A program made the translations under genes and the position numbers. The notes beneath the pieces are model-generated. The model worked only from the letters and a program-made list of their open reading frames with translations. It had not been told where the DNA came from and did not search any database. Shown here piece by piece: positions 1 through 7,415 of a stretch of 34,817 nucleotides of DNA. Source of the stretch: Syntrophorhabdaceae bacterium. GTDB taxonomy: Bacteria; Desulfobacterota; Syntrophorhabdia; Syntrophorhabdales; Syntrophorhabdaceae. The DNA lies in NCBI GenBank assembly GCA_036504895.1, contig DASXUJ010000010.1, forward strand, positions 1 through 34,817. The letters run 5' to 3'. Each line of letters starts with the position of its first letter. The stretch's first letter is position 1.

Positions 1-261
1 GGGGGGCGGGGGGTGTCGTTTCGTTTTCGCGGAATCATTGGTGATTTATCTCCCCGAGAAAACCGTCCATCAGTTTCAAAGGAACATCCGACCCGTCGCG
101 CCTCGTGAAGACTAACAAAAGGGCCTCCCGAGGTCCTTTAAAGCAGTTGAAAAATCTCTCTTTGGGCGCTCGCCCCACCAGAGCTGCTTCCATGCGCGTA
201 ATGGTGAATGTCAATATGTCACCACCGCCCCTTGAGGTTCCCATATCAAGGGCAAGCCTCT

Positions 262-300
262 CTGCCCGCAAATCTGTCTTGCGGACACATTTGCGGGCAG
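262..300. repeat. 12-bp stem hairpin with secondary inner stem
   Basis: CTGCCCGCAAAT (262-273) is perfectly complementary to ATTTGCGGGCAG (289-300). Inside the 15-nt loop, TGTC (275-278) can pair with GACA (284-287), which extends the structure. It sits 16 bp from the next hairpin. Confidence 0.7.
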
Positions 301-316
301 CAAGAACTGTATGCCT

Positions 317-347
317 CATAGCGGCGTCCCTGCGGGACGCCGCTATG
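317..347. repeat. perfect 14-bp stem hairpin with 3-nt loop
   Basis: CATAGCGGCGTCCC (317-330) pairs perfectly with GGGACGCCGCTATG (334-347) around a TGC loop. It is 53 bp downstream of the phosphoesterase stop codon on the minus strand. There is no obvious U-run after it on either strand, so it is either a factor-dependent 3'-end structure or a palindromic repeat. Confidence 0.75.
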
Positions 348-399
348 GGTGACTTCATATATATGTTATGTATCCTGTGCCGGGCTGGGCGGGAGGCCT

Positions 400-2250
400 C
401 TAATGCGCGCCGTTCTGGGTCAGCGTGAGGGTCGCTCCTCCTATGGTCAATGTGCCGGTCCTGGCGGTCGGGCTTTGGTTGAGGGGTATGGAGAGCCTCA
501 CGGAGCCCCTGTTATTGGAGAAGACGGCGGCGTCCTGGGTGACCCAGTCCGTATTGTTCACGATCTCGGGCGCCCTGCAGTACGCATAGCCTTTTGCCGT
601 GATCCCGATAGTGAGGTCGCTGCCCTGAGAGGGGACAGTCCTGCGGCGTGGCGAGATGGTGTAGGTACAGGAGTCTTTCACGAAAATGGCTCCCACCGTA
701 GTCTCGGCGCGGGGACGTACGTTTACCACGCATTTGCCGTTTCCCGAGCAGGCGCCGGTCCAACCGTTGAAGACACTGCCTGCGTCAGGGGTGACGGTGA
801 AGGTGAGCTTCGGCGTTCTCCTGTAAGTCGCCCGACAGGTGGAACCGCAATTTATCGATGAATCGGATGAGGTGACGGTCCCCGACCCAACGCCCGATTT
901 GGTGACCGAGACGACGGATGAAAGGGGGAAGGTGACCGTATCCGCAACGATCGGGGTGTCGTAAGCCGTCGCGGTTGACCCTTCGTCCGTATCCACGTAG
1001 GCCACAAATATCTCCTGCGCCGTGGCCGTGTTGTTCTCCGGGTCCACCGCGACCTTCAGGTATCCGAGCTGCCGGGTTTGCCCGTACTGGTACCATTTCG
1101 CGCGGGGGCTGTCCTTATGCATATTGTTGAACCTCCCTCCCGCGTTCCCGAGAACGAAATAGGGGATACCGTGTACCGAATATCTCTGATAATTATGGGT
1201 GTGGCCCACGAAGCTCGCGCTGATATTGTAGGTCTGATACAGGCTCTCCCAGGGCTGGAGGTTTGGATTTATCCCCGTCCTGCCGTAATCCCAGATCGGA
1301 TGATGATGTACGGTAAAGGTTCCCGCCAGGTCGTTGTCGAGCTGCTGCGCGAGCCAGGGCGCCTGGCTTTTCGCGAGGGTCAGGCTGGTCTGCGGATCGT
1401 CCCCGTTGCATTTATCGGGATCGGGGGAGTTGAGGGCAATAAACCGTACGCCCGAGCAGTCGAAGGAGTAGTTGAGGGCGCCCCCGTCAGGCACGTCATA
1501 TGCCGAGTGGTATTGCACTGCGGCGGTCGGCGGACCGATGGGACTTGCCAGGTTGTGATACTCGTGGTTCCCGATGACGTGGACGAGAGGAAATTTCGCG
1601 AAGACCCCGTCGCCGTCCTGGAAATAATTCTGCCAGTAAGGTACATGGTCCCAGCTCGCGAAATCCCCGCTGTCGAGGATGAAGAGCGCGTCCGTTTCGT
1701 TGGCTGCAATGGCATCCGCCACGTACTTGAACCGTCCCTCCTGGGCATGGGTATCACTTATCACGAGGAAAGTGAAGGGGCCGCTCACCGGCATTGTCTT
1801 GAATGTGCGGTTTGCAAAGGCATCCGCGTTATCCGACGGCCTCGCCCGATACACGTAGGAAGTATTCGGCTCGAGGTCCGTGAGCAGCACGTGCTGGTAA
1901 GTCCCCGTCGTCGAAGACGTCGCCGTTTTATCAAACGCCTGATGGGCGTCATAGTAGCTCGAAGTGGCATACTCCACCGAGCCGGCCGCGGTTTCGGTCC
2001 CTTTCCAGTTGACGGTAGCCGAAGTAATGGTCAGATTCGTGACCCATGGAGACCAATACCCTGCATCCTGGGCTATGGACGGGCCGACCGATAAAGAGCA
2101 GGTGAATAAGAGCATGAGAAAACCGATGGCGAGCCTCGCTGCAAAGGGCAAAGCCGATCGTGATTCGAAGAGAGTGAATTGACGGGCTTCCCGCCCGGCA
2201 TGACTGGTGGTGTCAAACTTCATGATCTGACGCTCACTGCGTGTGTACAT
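400..2250 (-). CDS. secreted metallophosphoesterase (purple acid phosphatase-like) with InlB-like repeat and BACON-type domain
   Basis: This is a calcineurin-like phosphoesterase predicted to act outside the cytoplasm. The start follows AAGGAGAT seven bases upstream. A long positively charged n-region and hydrophobic stretch (residues 38-56) end near SIA|QD at 60, which fits a Sec signal. Residues 65-155 look like the fibronectin-III-type N-domain of purple acid phosphatases. The metal-site motifs are all present: SDTH (D166, H168), SGD (D196), GNHE (N228, H229), HHHP (315-317) and GHTH (H350, H352). Residues about 447-525 resemble a divergent InlB-type repeat with a GWTGAC core. Residues about 528-616 resemble a BACON-like beta domain ending in LTLTQNG. 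The two C-terminal modules suggest binding to a polymer or the cell surface. The substrate is unknown. The gene stands alone. Confidence 0.88.
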   Translation of the reverse strand: MYTRSERQIMKFDTTSHAGREARQFTLFESRSALPFAARLAIGFLMLLFTCSLSVGPSIAQDAGYWSPWVTNLTITSATVNWKGTETAAGSVEYATSSYYDAHQAFDKTATSSTTGTYQHVLLTDLEPNTSYVYRARPSDNADAFANRTFKTMPVSGPFTFLVISDTHAQEGRFKYVADAIAANETDALFILDSGDFASWDHVPYWQNYFQDGDGVFAKFPLVHVIGNHEYHNLASPIGPPTAAVQYHSAYDVPDGGALNYSFDCSGVRFIALNSPDPDKCNGDDPQTSLTLAKSQAPWLAQQLDNDLAGTFTVHHHPIWDYGRTGINPNLQPWESLYQTYNISASFVGHTHNYQRYSVHGIPYFVLGNAGGRFNNMHKDSPRAKWYQYGQTRQLGYLKVAVDPENNTATAQEIFVAYVDTDEGSTATAYDTPIVADTVTFPLSSVVSVTKSGVGSGTVTSSDSSINCGSTCRATYRRTPKLTFTVTPDAGSVFNGWTGACSGNGKCVVNVRPRAETTVGAIFVKDSCTYTISPRRRTVPSQGSDLTIGITAKGYAYCRAPEIVNNTDWVTQDAAVFSNNRGSVRLSIPLNQSPTARTGTLTIGGATLTLTQNGAH

Positions 2251-2416
2251 GGCTGATCTCCTTAACGTTTTAGAGCCGGGGCTCCGGTTGAGACAGAGTA
2301 AAGTTCGTGTCGAAGGTGAAATTGCCGGCCCGAATCCCCCTCAAGAGACCGGACTCATGACGTTCCTTCTCACAGCCTCATTTCTAGTATCGCGATTAAT
2401 CGATTCTACTTAAGAA

Positions 2417-2456
2417 ATCTGCGTCGAAACTCTTCGAAAATCGTTTTGCCGCAGAT
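2417..2456. repeat. imperfect inverted repeat containing the TTTTGCCGCAGATAA motif
   Basis: ATCTGCG at 2417-2423 pairs with CGCAGAT at 2450-2456, and CGAAAC (2425-2430) pairs with GTTTTG (2443-2448) with one G-T wobble. The motif TTTTGCCGCAGATAA recurs at the left end of the element at 18658-18858. The structure lies 46 bp downstream of the RAYT gene, where REP-like substrates of RAYTs are often found. The link is inference. Confidence 0.5.
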
Positions 2457-2502
2457 AAAGGGGAATGGATGGAGATAAGAGGCTAAAATGGAACGTAGCC
2501 GA

Positions 2503-3447
2503 CTAACCCGACTTGTCCTCCCTTCTCCTCATGATCTTCGATACGGCCGAGGTAGTGATTCCCAGTTCACGTGCTATGGTGACCTGAGGTATTCCCACTT
2601 CCCTTGAAAGGAGAAAAACCAACTCGGAACGGAGACGGGAAAGCTTTCCGGCCCGGGAGCCTCCTGCGAGTGCTTCACGGGATATGCCTTCCTTTTGGCA
2701 TAAGGAGACGATAATTTCTTCCATTATCTTATACCGATCGGAAAAAGGATGGGGCTCCTTGCGCACTAATTCCTTCAGGAACTCTCCGGAGCCGAGCACC
2801 CTCTCATCAGTAAGGACCGGGGTTCTTCGCGAAAGAGCCGCTTGGGAGATGCCTCCAAGCGTCCGGATGAGGCCTCCTCCTGAGAGATCGGGCAGATATT
2901 TCTTCTCCACTCCTTCCCTCATGAAGGCCCGATAGTTTTTCTTCGAATTTCCAAACCACCGCAACACGTAAGCTGCATCATACCAGGGGAAAGGATTCTT
3001 GTGGATAAGATAATAATGGCCGCTAAACCGGTAAGAATCGAGAGTCTCTAAGGTAGGCGTGACATGGGCATTGAGAGGATTAAGGTGGATATAGCGCAGA
3101 AGTTCCACGAAATAAGGATCCTCCTCAACCACGATAGATTTATAGCGGTTCTGAAACAGGTGGCCTGCCCGCTCATGCCGGTTATTGAAGCTTACGGCAT
3201 AACCCGTAAGAAGGCGCCTCATGAACCGGGATAACCCCTCCGGGCCGCTGCGGAGAAGCAGATGAAAATGGTTGGGGACGAGGGCAAAGGCGTAAATGTC
3301 CGTTTTTGTTAGTTCCGCTAACAGCCCCAACCGTTCGATGAACCTCTCGCGGTCAACATCATCCCTGAAGATAGGGCTGCGCTCGATACCTCGTGCAATA
3401 ACGTGATGGAGGAAGCCTCCTTTGTCGAGACGCGCTTTTCTGGGCAT
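2503..3447 (-). CDS. REP-associated tyrosine transposase (RAYT, IS200-like Y1 HUH domain) with C-terminal helix-turn-helix
   Basis: The N-terminal 130 residues are a Y1-transposase domain of the TnpA-REP type. They begin MPRKARLD, carry the HUH metal motif in PNHFHLLL (H60, H62), the FQNRYKS motif near residue 100, and the likely nucleophilic tyrosine in LLRYIHLNP (Y119). The C-terminal 60 residues contain an HTH-like segment (VTIARELGITTSAVSKIMR), a common RAYT extension. Such proteins nick and rejoin single-stranded hairpin repeats and are usually domesticated single-copy genes. Length (314 aa) and motifs are intact, so the gene looks functional. It has its own consensus promoter, and a second copy of its 5' end and promoter survives at 5556-5700. 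Confidence 0.9.
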   Translation of the reverse strand: MPRKARLDKGGFLHHVIARGIERSPIFRDDVDRERFIERLGLLAELTKTDIYAFALVPNHFHLLLRSGPEGLSRFMRRLLTGYAVSFNNRHERAGHLFQNRYKSIVVEEDPYFVELLRYIHLNPLNAHVTPTLETLDSYRFSGHYYLIHKNPFPWYDAAYVLRWFGNSKKNYRAFMREGVEKKYLPDLSGGGLIRTLGGISQAALSRRTPVLTDERVLGSGEFLKELVRKEPHPFSDRYKIMEEIIVSLCQKEGISREALAGGSRAGKLSRLRSELVFLLSREVGIPQVTIARELGITTSAVSKIMRRREDKSG

Positions 3448-3460
3448 GGGGTATTTTTAT

Positions 3461-3489
3461 AGTGTAGCGGTAAAAAGGGTGTTTGTCAA
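3461..3489 (-). promoter_or_regulatory. sigma-70 type promoter of the RAYT gene
   Basis: On the minus strand, TTGACA (3489-3484) and TACACT (3466-3461) are separated by exactly 17 nt, with the ATG 13 nt beyond the -10 box. The same arrangement, including the 17-nt spacer and the GTTAGTCAAC/GTTTGTCAAC flank, is preserved at the remnant copy (5649-5677). That conservation supports a functional element. Confidence 0.65.
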
Positions 3490-3765
3490 GTTTGTCAACT
3501 ACGTCCCCAAGCATACATGTCAAGGGAAGCATCTCGGCCTAGATGATGACGTAAGTGACTCACTTAATTAATGTTTAAACATATGAGTGATATAGTTATA
3601 GATATCCCCATCTGACCCAAGGGCCCAGAAATGTGAAACTGCTCAGGTCTCCAAGTTGACTTTTTCGTCTCTGTCCTTATCTTTACAATATAATTAAGAT
3701 AGACCTTGGATTACCTTACCGATCAAGTGTATTTCCATCGACGAATCCCAGGCAGGAGTAAGGGT

Positions 3766-4164
3766 ATGAAAAGAACAACAAGTTCTTGCCGCTATGCCGC
3801 TGATGGCCCGGCAGATCTACGGCACCCCGAGTTCACCCCGCGCCACCCCATCTCCATCGACAGAAAGCAGCTTCCGGCGCCACCTCAGAAGTTCGAGGGA
3901 AAGATCAAGCGCACGACAAAGGGCTCCAGGCCCTATTGGCTGGCCCGCATCGTGCTCTCAAGGGTGTGCCTGACGTGCTGTTGACCAAGACCGAGGGCCC
4001 CGTCTTATGGCGTACCGAGCACCTTTGGCGGGGCGTTCCACTGCCGGCACTCGACGGGATTGCTAATACCGACCTTCGGTAGACGAATTTTCATTCCACC
4101 CCATTGGACTCGCTCACGCGCGCAGCCACTCTCACCTGTCTCAACCACCACTCGGCCGATTGAT
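3766..4164 (+). pseudogene. decayed N-terminal part of an arylsulfatase
   Basis: An ATG at 3766 follows AGGAGTAAGGGT. The first frame reads a typical arylsulfatase lead-in (LPAPPQKFEGKIKRT, then SRPYWLARIV) until about 3955. Homology then hops frames: KGVPDVLLT (compare KGAPNVLLI), then YGVPSTFGG, then PLPALDGIANTDLR, an in-frame TAG, then TNFHSTP and LTRAATLTCLNHHSAD. The family active site CxPxR reads D-S-L-T-R here, so the cysteine converted to formylglycine is gone. Only about the first 120-130 residues of a normally much longer enzyme remain, and similarity stops where the patatin gene begins. With several frameshifts, a stop and active-site loss, this is a non-functional relic. Confidence 0.8.
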
Positions 4165-4240
4165 GGAGGGGCCTGAGAGCGTTAGCCCAAATAACATCGG
4201 CAACGTGGCGTATGACCGGCATCACGCCTGGGAGGATCAA

Positions 4241-5452
4241 ATGAAACCTTCTGAATTCCTTAAAGTCATTCTAGGGACGCGGGCGCGTCAGGCAGCGGTT
4301 CCCATAGACTTGGAAGATCAGGCACACCCGCCTGGTCTTCCGAATGTGCGTTACAGGTCCGGCGTCGCCAAAGACATGGGCGCCATGATGCAAGAGGGCA
4401 TCGACTCTTATAGGCGTGAGCAGGCGCAGCTTGCAGCGGGCGGAGGTTCCGATCGACTTCCGCCGGCTTTCTATCTTGCGATCTCCGGCGGGGGCGACAA
4501 TGGGGCGTTCGGTGCGGGGCTGATATGCGGATGGACAGCTGCCGGGGACCGGCCGGTGTTTAAGCTGGTGACAGGCATCAGCACGGGGGCATTGATCGGT
4601 CCTTTAGCCTTTCTGGGGTCTTCACACGATCCCACACTGAAGGAGTTCTACACAAACACATCTTCCAAGGACATCCTAAAGAAACGAAACCTGCTGGCAG
4701 CCCTTTTCAATGACGCCATGGCCGACACCCGGCCCTTAAGCAGACTGCTTGAAAAGATGCTAACCCAGGAGATACTGGATGAAATAGGTGCTGAGTATAA
4801 GAAGGGTCGCCTCTTCCTGGTGGGCACCACAAATCTCGATGCCCGCCAGGCGATCATATGGAATATGACCAGGATTGCCGCGAGCGGTCGCCCCGGGGCG
4901 CTTGAACTGTTTCGGAGCATTATGATCGCCTCGGCGGCAATCCCCGGGGCTTTCCCTCCGGTGATGATCGATGTAGAGGCGGGGAGACAGAAATATCAGG
5001 AGATGCATGTGGATGGCGGCGCCGTCGCCCAGGTCTTTCTCTACCCTCCGGCAATCAGCCTCAGGGAGTTGGAGCGTAAGGAACGCATTGAGGCGCGGGA
5101 AAGAAAGCTTTACATCATCCGCAACAGCCGACTTGACGCCGAGTGGGCTCGTGTGGACCGCCGGATGCTGACCATTGCCGGGCGGGCCATCTCCTCCATG
5201 ATTCAGACGCAGGGTCTTGGCGACCTTTATCGAATCTATTTGTCTGCCGTGAAAGATGGCATTGATTACAACCTGGCTCACATACCTTCGAGTTTCAACG
5301 TGCCGAAAACGGAGAATTTCGATCCCGTATACATGCGTCAGCTTTTCGATCTGGGATACAGCATGGCGGCAAAGGGCTACCCGTGGCAAAAGACGCCTCC
5401 AGGTATGCAACTCTCGGTGAGCACCGATGCAGACTCGACCGCGAGGAGGTGA
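4241..5452 (+). CDS. patatin-like phospholipase
   Basis: I place the start at the ATG directly after GGGAGGATCAA. An upstream in-frame ATG at 4160 would read through sulfatase debris. The 403-residue product has the patatin oxyanion loop GGGDNGAFGAG (from residue 83), the nucleophile elbow GISTG (S114) and the catalytic Asp in VDGGA (D258), so the Ser-Asp dyad is complete. It should hydrolyse acyl ester bonds of lipids. Relatives with the VPGxPxVRYW-like entry (here LPNVRYRSG) are usually lipoproteins. This copy has no signal peptide or lipobox, which suggests loss or replacement of the N-terminus when the neighbouring sulfatase decayed. It is flanked on both sides by mobile-element debris. 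Confidence 0.85.
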   Translation: MKPSEFLKVILGTRARQAAVPIDLEDQAHPPGLPNVRYRSGVAKDMGAMMQEGIDSYRREQAQLAAGGGSDRLPPAFYLAISGGGDNGAFGAGLICGWTAAGDRPVFKLVTGISTGALIGPLAFLGSSHDPTLKEFYTNTSSKDILKKRNLLAALFNDAMADTRPLSRLLEKMLTQEILDEIGAEYKKGRLFLVGTTNLDARQAIIWNMTRIAASGRPGALELFRSIMIASAAIPGAFPPVMIDVEAGRQKYQEMHVDGGAVAQVFLYPPAISLRELERKERIEARERKLYIIRNSRLDAEWARVDRRMLTIAGRAISSMIQTQGLGDLYRIYLSAVKDGIDYNLAHIPSSFNVPKTENFDPVYMRQLFDLGYSMAAKGYPWQKTPPGMQLSVSTDADSTARR

Positions 5453-5555
5453 GCCATGTCGGCCGCTAATTCAATTAACTTCTCTATTGTGTCGGACGAG
5501 TGAGACAAAACGAGCGCCCCTGGATCGTTGCCTGCAATGAAGGGGATAGGAGCAG

Positions 5556-5633
5556 GAAGGGGCTGCGCTCGATACCTCTTGCGATGACATAATGAACGAA
5601 ACCTTCTCTATCTAGACGTGCTTTTCTGGGCAT
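5556..5633 (-). pseudogene. RAYT remnant (first 25 codons of a second copy)
   Basis: Reading minus from the ATG at 5633, the first 25 residues match the intact RAYT at 21 of 25 positions (MPRKARLD, then VIARGIERSP). Similarity is lost abruptly near 5556, so the catalytic domain is missing. Similarity also extends upstream through the promoter to 5700. The minus frame stays open beyond the break into sequence with no RAYT resemblance. Confidence 0.85.
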
Positions 5634-5648
5634 GGAGTATTTTATATA

Positions 5649-5677
5649 AGTGTAGAGGCAAAGGGATGGTTTGTCAA
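5649..5677 (-). promoter_or_regulatory. duplicated RAYT promoter, now in front of a truncated gene
   Basis: On the minus strand, TTGACA (5677-5672) and TACACT (5654-5649) are 17 nt apart, as at the intact copy. It could still drive antisense transcription toward the 3' end of the patatin gene. Whether it is active is unknown. Confidence 0.5.
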
Positions 5678-5699
5678 GTTAGTCAACTACGTCCCCCAA

Positions 5700-5882
5700 G
5701 TGACCAACGAGAATACCAACGGTCTTCTCCGGTTCTATTTTCCTAAAGGGACGGACTTCCGGCTCATCACCGAAAAAGAAGTTGCACTTGTGGTAAAAAA
5801 GCTCAATAATAGACCCAGGAAGTGCCTCAACTACCGGACACCTTATGAAGTCTATCGTCAGGCTTCAGGTGGTGCACTTTGA
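5700..5882 (+). pseudogene. C-terminal fragment of an IS30-family transposase
   Basis: The frame encodes about 60 residues typical of the end of IS30-type DDE transposases: NENTNGLLRFYFPKGTDF, which includes the position of the catalytic Glu, followed by NNRPRKCLNYRTPYEVY. Everything upstream (HTH, first two Asp residues) is missing. The fragment starts exactly where similarity to the RAYT upstream region ends (5700), so two mobile elements are joined at this point. Its 3' end overlaps the 3' end of the opposing SGNH hydrolase gene. Confidence 0.82.
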
Positions 5883-7248
5883 AGTTGAATTCGCCTGTTT
5901 CTAACCCTTTTTTACGCAACATCAGATACCTCGATATATCGCTTGCCATTGATTGATTGCCTTCTATGTTAGGGTGTGGATCATTCCGAGCCCTCTGGTA
6001 AGGAGTGATATTATCTATTACATCCACCCCCATTTCTTTCATTGCCGATTTAATCACTTGAATATGACTCAAATAATTGATTCTTGAACGCTCATCATCT
6101 CTTATCCTGTGCCAACTCAACGACCATTGATAGTGCCCTTCCTCTGTTTCAGGAAATATCACTACGTCTGCATCGATCAGCTTTGCATGTTTCCTTATTT
6201 CGCCTATAAGGGCAAAATAAAGTCTAAATTCGTATGACTCCGGGTCGGCATGCCTTGGCACAAATTTGTCAAGTGACCAGTAAGCATGGAACCACCTATC
6301 TTCAAGAATTCTATAAATAGTGTTTCGTGAATTGGAATATTCGGATGAATTTATAGCATTGGCTAAATCCTCCAAAGATAAATTCATGTCTTTATGATTA
6401 TGTAAAAATTTGTACAGGCTTGAATCCTCACTTAAGCCTATTACGCGTTGTAAATGAATGAGCTGATTATCGGTAATCCTATATTTATTGTTTACCTCTC
6501 GGTGCCTATAACGCAAATACACAGCATAAAGACGTTTATAAACCTCCGAATGATATATTACTGTTCTGATTTGTTGGTCTGGGGGTTTCGGTTCCCACCT
6601 CTTATAGTTTGGGTTTTCTTTTCTGTGCAACACTTGATTTTCATCCAGCTCATAATAGAAAGGTTTCCTGTTTCCAAGATTCTCCAATCGATTTTCTTTC
6701 TTATTGGCGCCAACGGTATTGTCTGTAAGATCGTTTGTACAAAACTGCACGATTATCAGGTTAGGTTTATATTTGATTCCTTCATTCACTAATGCTTCGA
6801 GTTGTTGATCTGTGCCCCACCCTCCGTATGCGATATTAATTATCTCTATGTTGTATCCCTTCTGCCGTAATTCGTCTTCTAATATGCGGGTATATACTTT
6901 TTCGGCCGGAACGATAGCTCCATACGTCACCGAATCCCCCAAGACAAGGATCCGGTATGCCTTATTCTTATTATCATATTCCCTATCTCTGTCTCGCCAG
7001 CCATGATTATTTGCAGAATCAATAAACGTTTCTCCAGTGTCCGGATCTAATATTGCGAGTCTTTCGTGCGGATTAAACCCCCAACCGTATTTGTCGGCAT
7101 TTTCAGAAGATCGGTGACCAATCGTTGCAATGTTAAAAGGAGCAAACGATCTTAACAGAATCTCAATTATTCCTAAAACCAGGACAAACAATACAACATT
7201 AATCAGCACCAATGCTATTCTGGGATGTCTTCCGATCAACCGAACCAT
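5827..7248 (-). CDS. membrane-anchored SGNH/GDSL-family hydrolase
   Basis: One N-terminal transmembrane helix (residues 11-32) is followed by an SGNH-hydrolase fold. The blocks seen are LVLGDSVTYG (nucleophile S106), NIAYGGWGTDQQ (Gly block), FCTND (N172, D173) and DPHPNIEGN (D423, H425). The catalytic set is therefore complete. The domain is probably extracytoplasmic and acts on acylated polysaccharide or lipid; the substrate is unknown. The start is supported by GGAGTGGAGTAAA. The gene is visibly more AT-rich than its neighbours, which suggests recent acquisition. The last 17 or so codons are antisense to the IS30 fragment, so the natural C-terminus has probably been replaced. The catalytic His lies about 48 residues from the end and is unaffected. 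Confidence 0.82.
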   Translation of the reverse strand: MVRLIGRHPRIALVLINVVLFVLVLGIIEILLRSFAPFNIATIGHRSSENADKYGWGFNPHERLAILDPDTGETFIDSANNHGWRDRDREYDNKNKAYRILVLGDSVTYGAIVPAEKVYTRILEDELRQKGYNIEIINIAYGGWGTDQQLEALVNEGIKYKPNLIIVQFCTNDLTDNTVGANKKENRLENLGNRKPFYYELDENQVLHRKENPNYKRWEPKPPDQQIRTVIYHSEVYKRLYAVYLRYRHREVNNKYRITDNQLIHLQRVIGLSEDSSLYKFLHNHKDMNLSLEDLANAINSSEYSNSRNTIYRILEDRWFHAYWSLDKFVPRHADPESYEFRLYFALIGEIRKHAKLIDADVVIFPETEEGHYQWSLSWHRIRDDERSRINYLSHIQVIKSAMKEMGVDVIDNITPYQRARNDPHPNIEGNQSMASDISRYLMLRKKGLETGEFNFKVHHLKPDDRLHKVSGS

Positions 7249-7415
7249 TTTACTCCACTCCGGCAGCCTGTCGGGCTTGCCTGTTTCTCGAAAAAGTGAC
7301 CCTCAAAATTCGCCTCTGCTGCACATAATGTTGAAAATGAATGGTCTGACGCCCCCTGAATTGCAAGATTTTATGCAAAATATGCCTGAGTCCGACAGAC
7401 TGCTAGCCTCTGTGG

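Larger units (their letters stand above)
1..399. other. intergenic region with two strong hairpins; no secure gene
   Basis: This stretch lies downstream of the minus-strand phosphoesterase and contains no recognisable gene. A 107-codon minus frame (35-358) is open, but it has no ribosome binding site, begins inside a perfect hairpin, and its product resembles nothing I know, so I do not call it. The two stem-loops at 262-300 and 317-347 are the main visible structure. Either could end phosphoesterase transcription, but neither is followed by a T tract on the minus strand, so a repeat-element origin is at least as likely. Confidence 0.5.

Noticed and set aside
35-358. 107-codon minus-strand frame at the window start
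   Set aside because: It has no ribosome binding site, its first codons encode one arm of a perfect hairpin, and the product is not recognisable. The opposite strand is open over a similar length.
1078-2094. 338-codon plus-strand frame opposite the phosphoesterase
   Set aside because: It mirrors the motif-complete minus gene; it has no ribosome binding site and no recognisable product.
3600-3705. promoter for the sulfatase relic (TTGACT near 3656 and ATAAT near 3690)
   Set aside because: The spacing between the two boxes is about 27 nt, far outside the range for sigma-70.
5456-5503. 15-codon plus-strand ORF with a strong GAGGAGG site after the patatin gene
   Set aside because: It is too short to call; it is better explained as the truncated beginning of a lost gene or as chance overlap of the site with the patatin stop.
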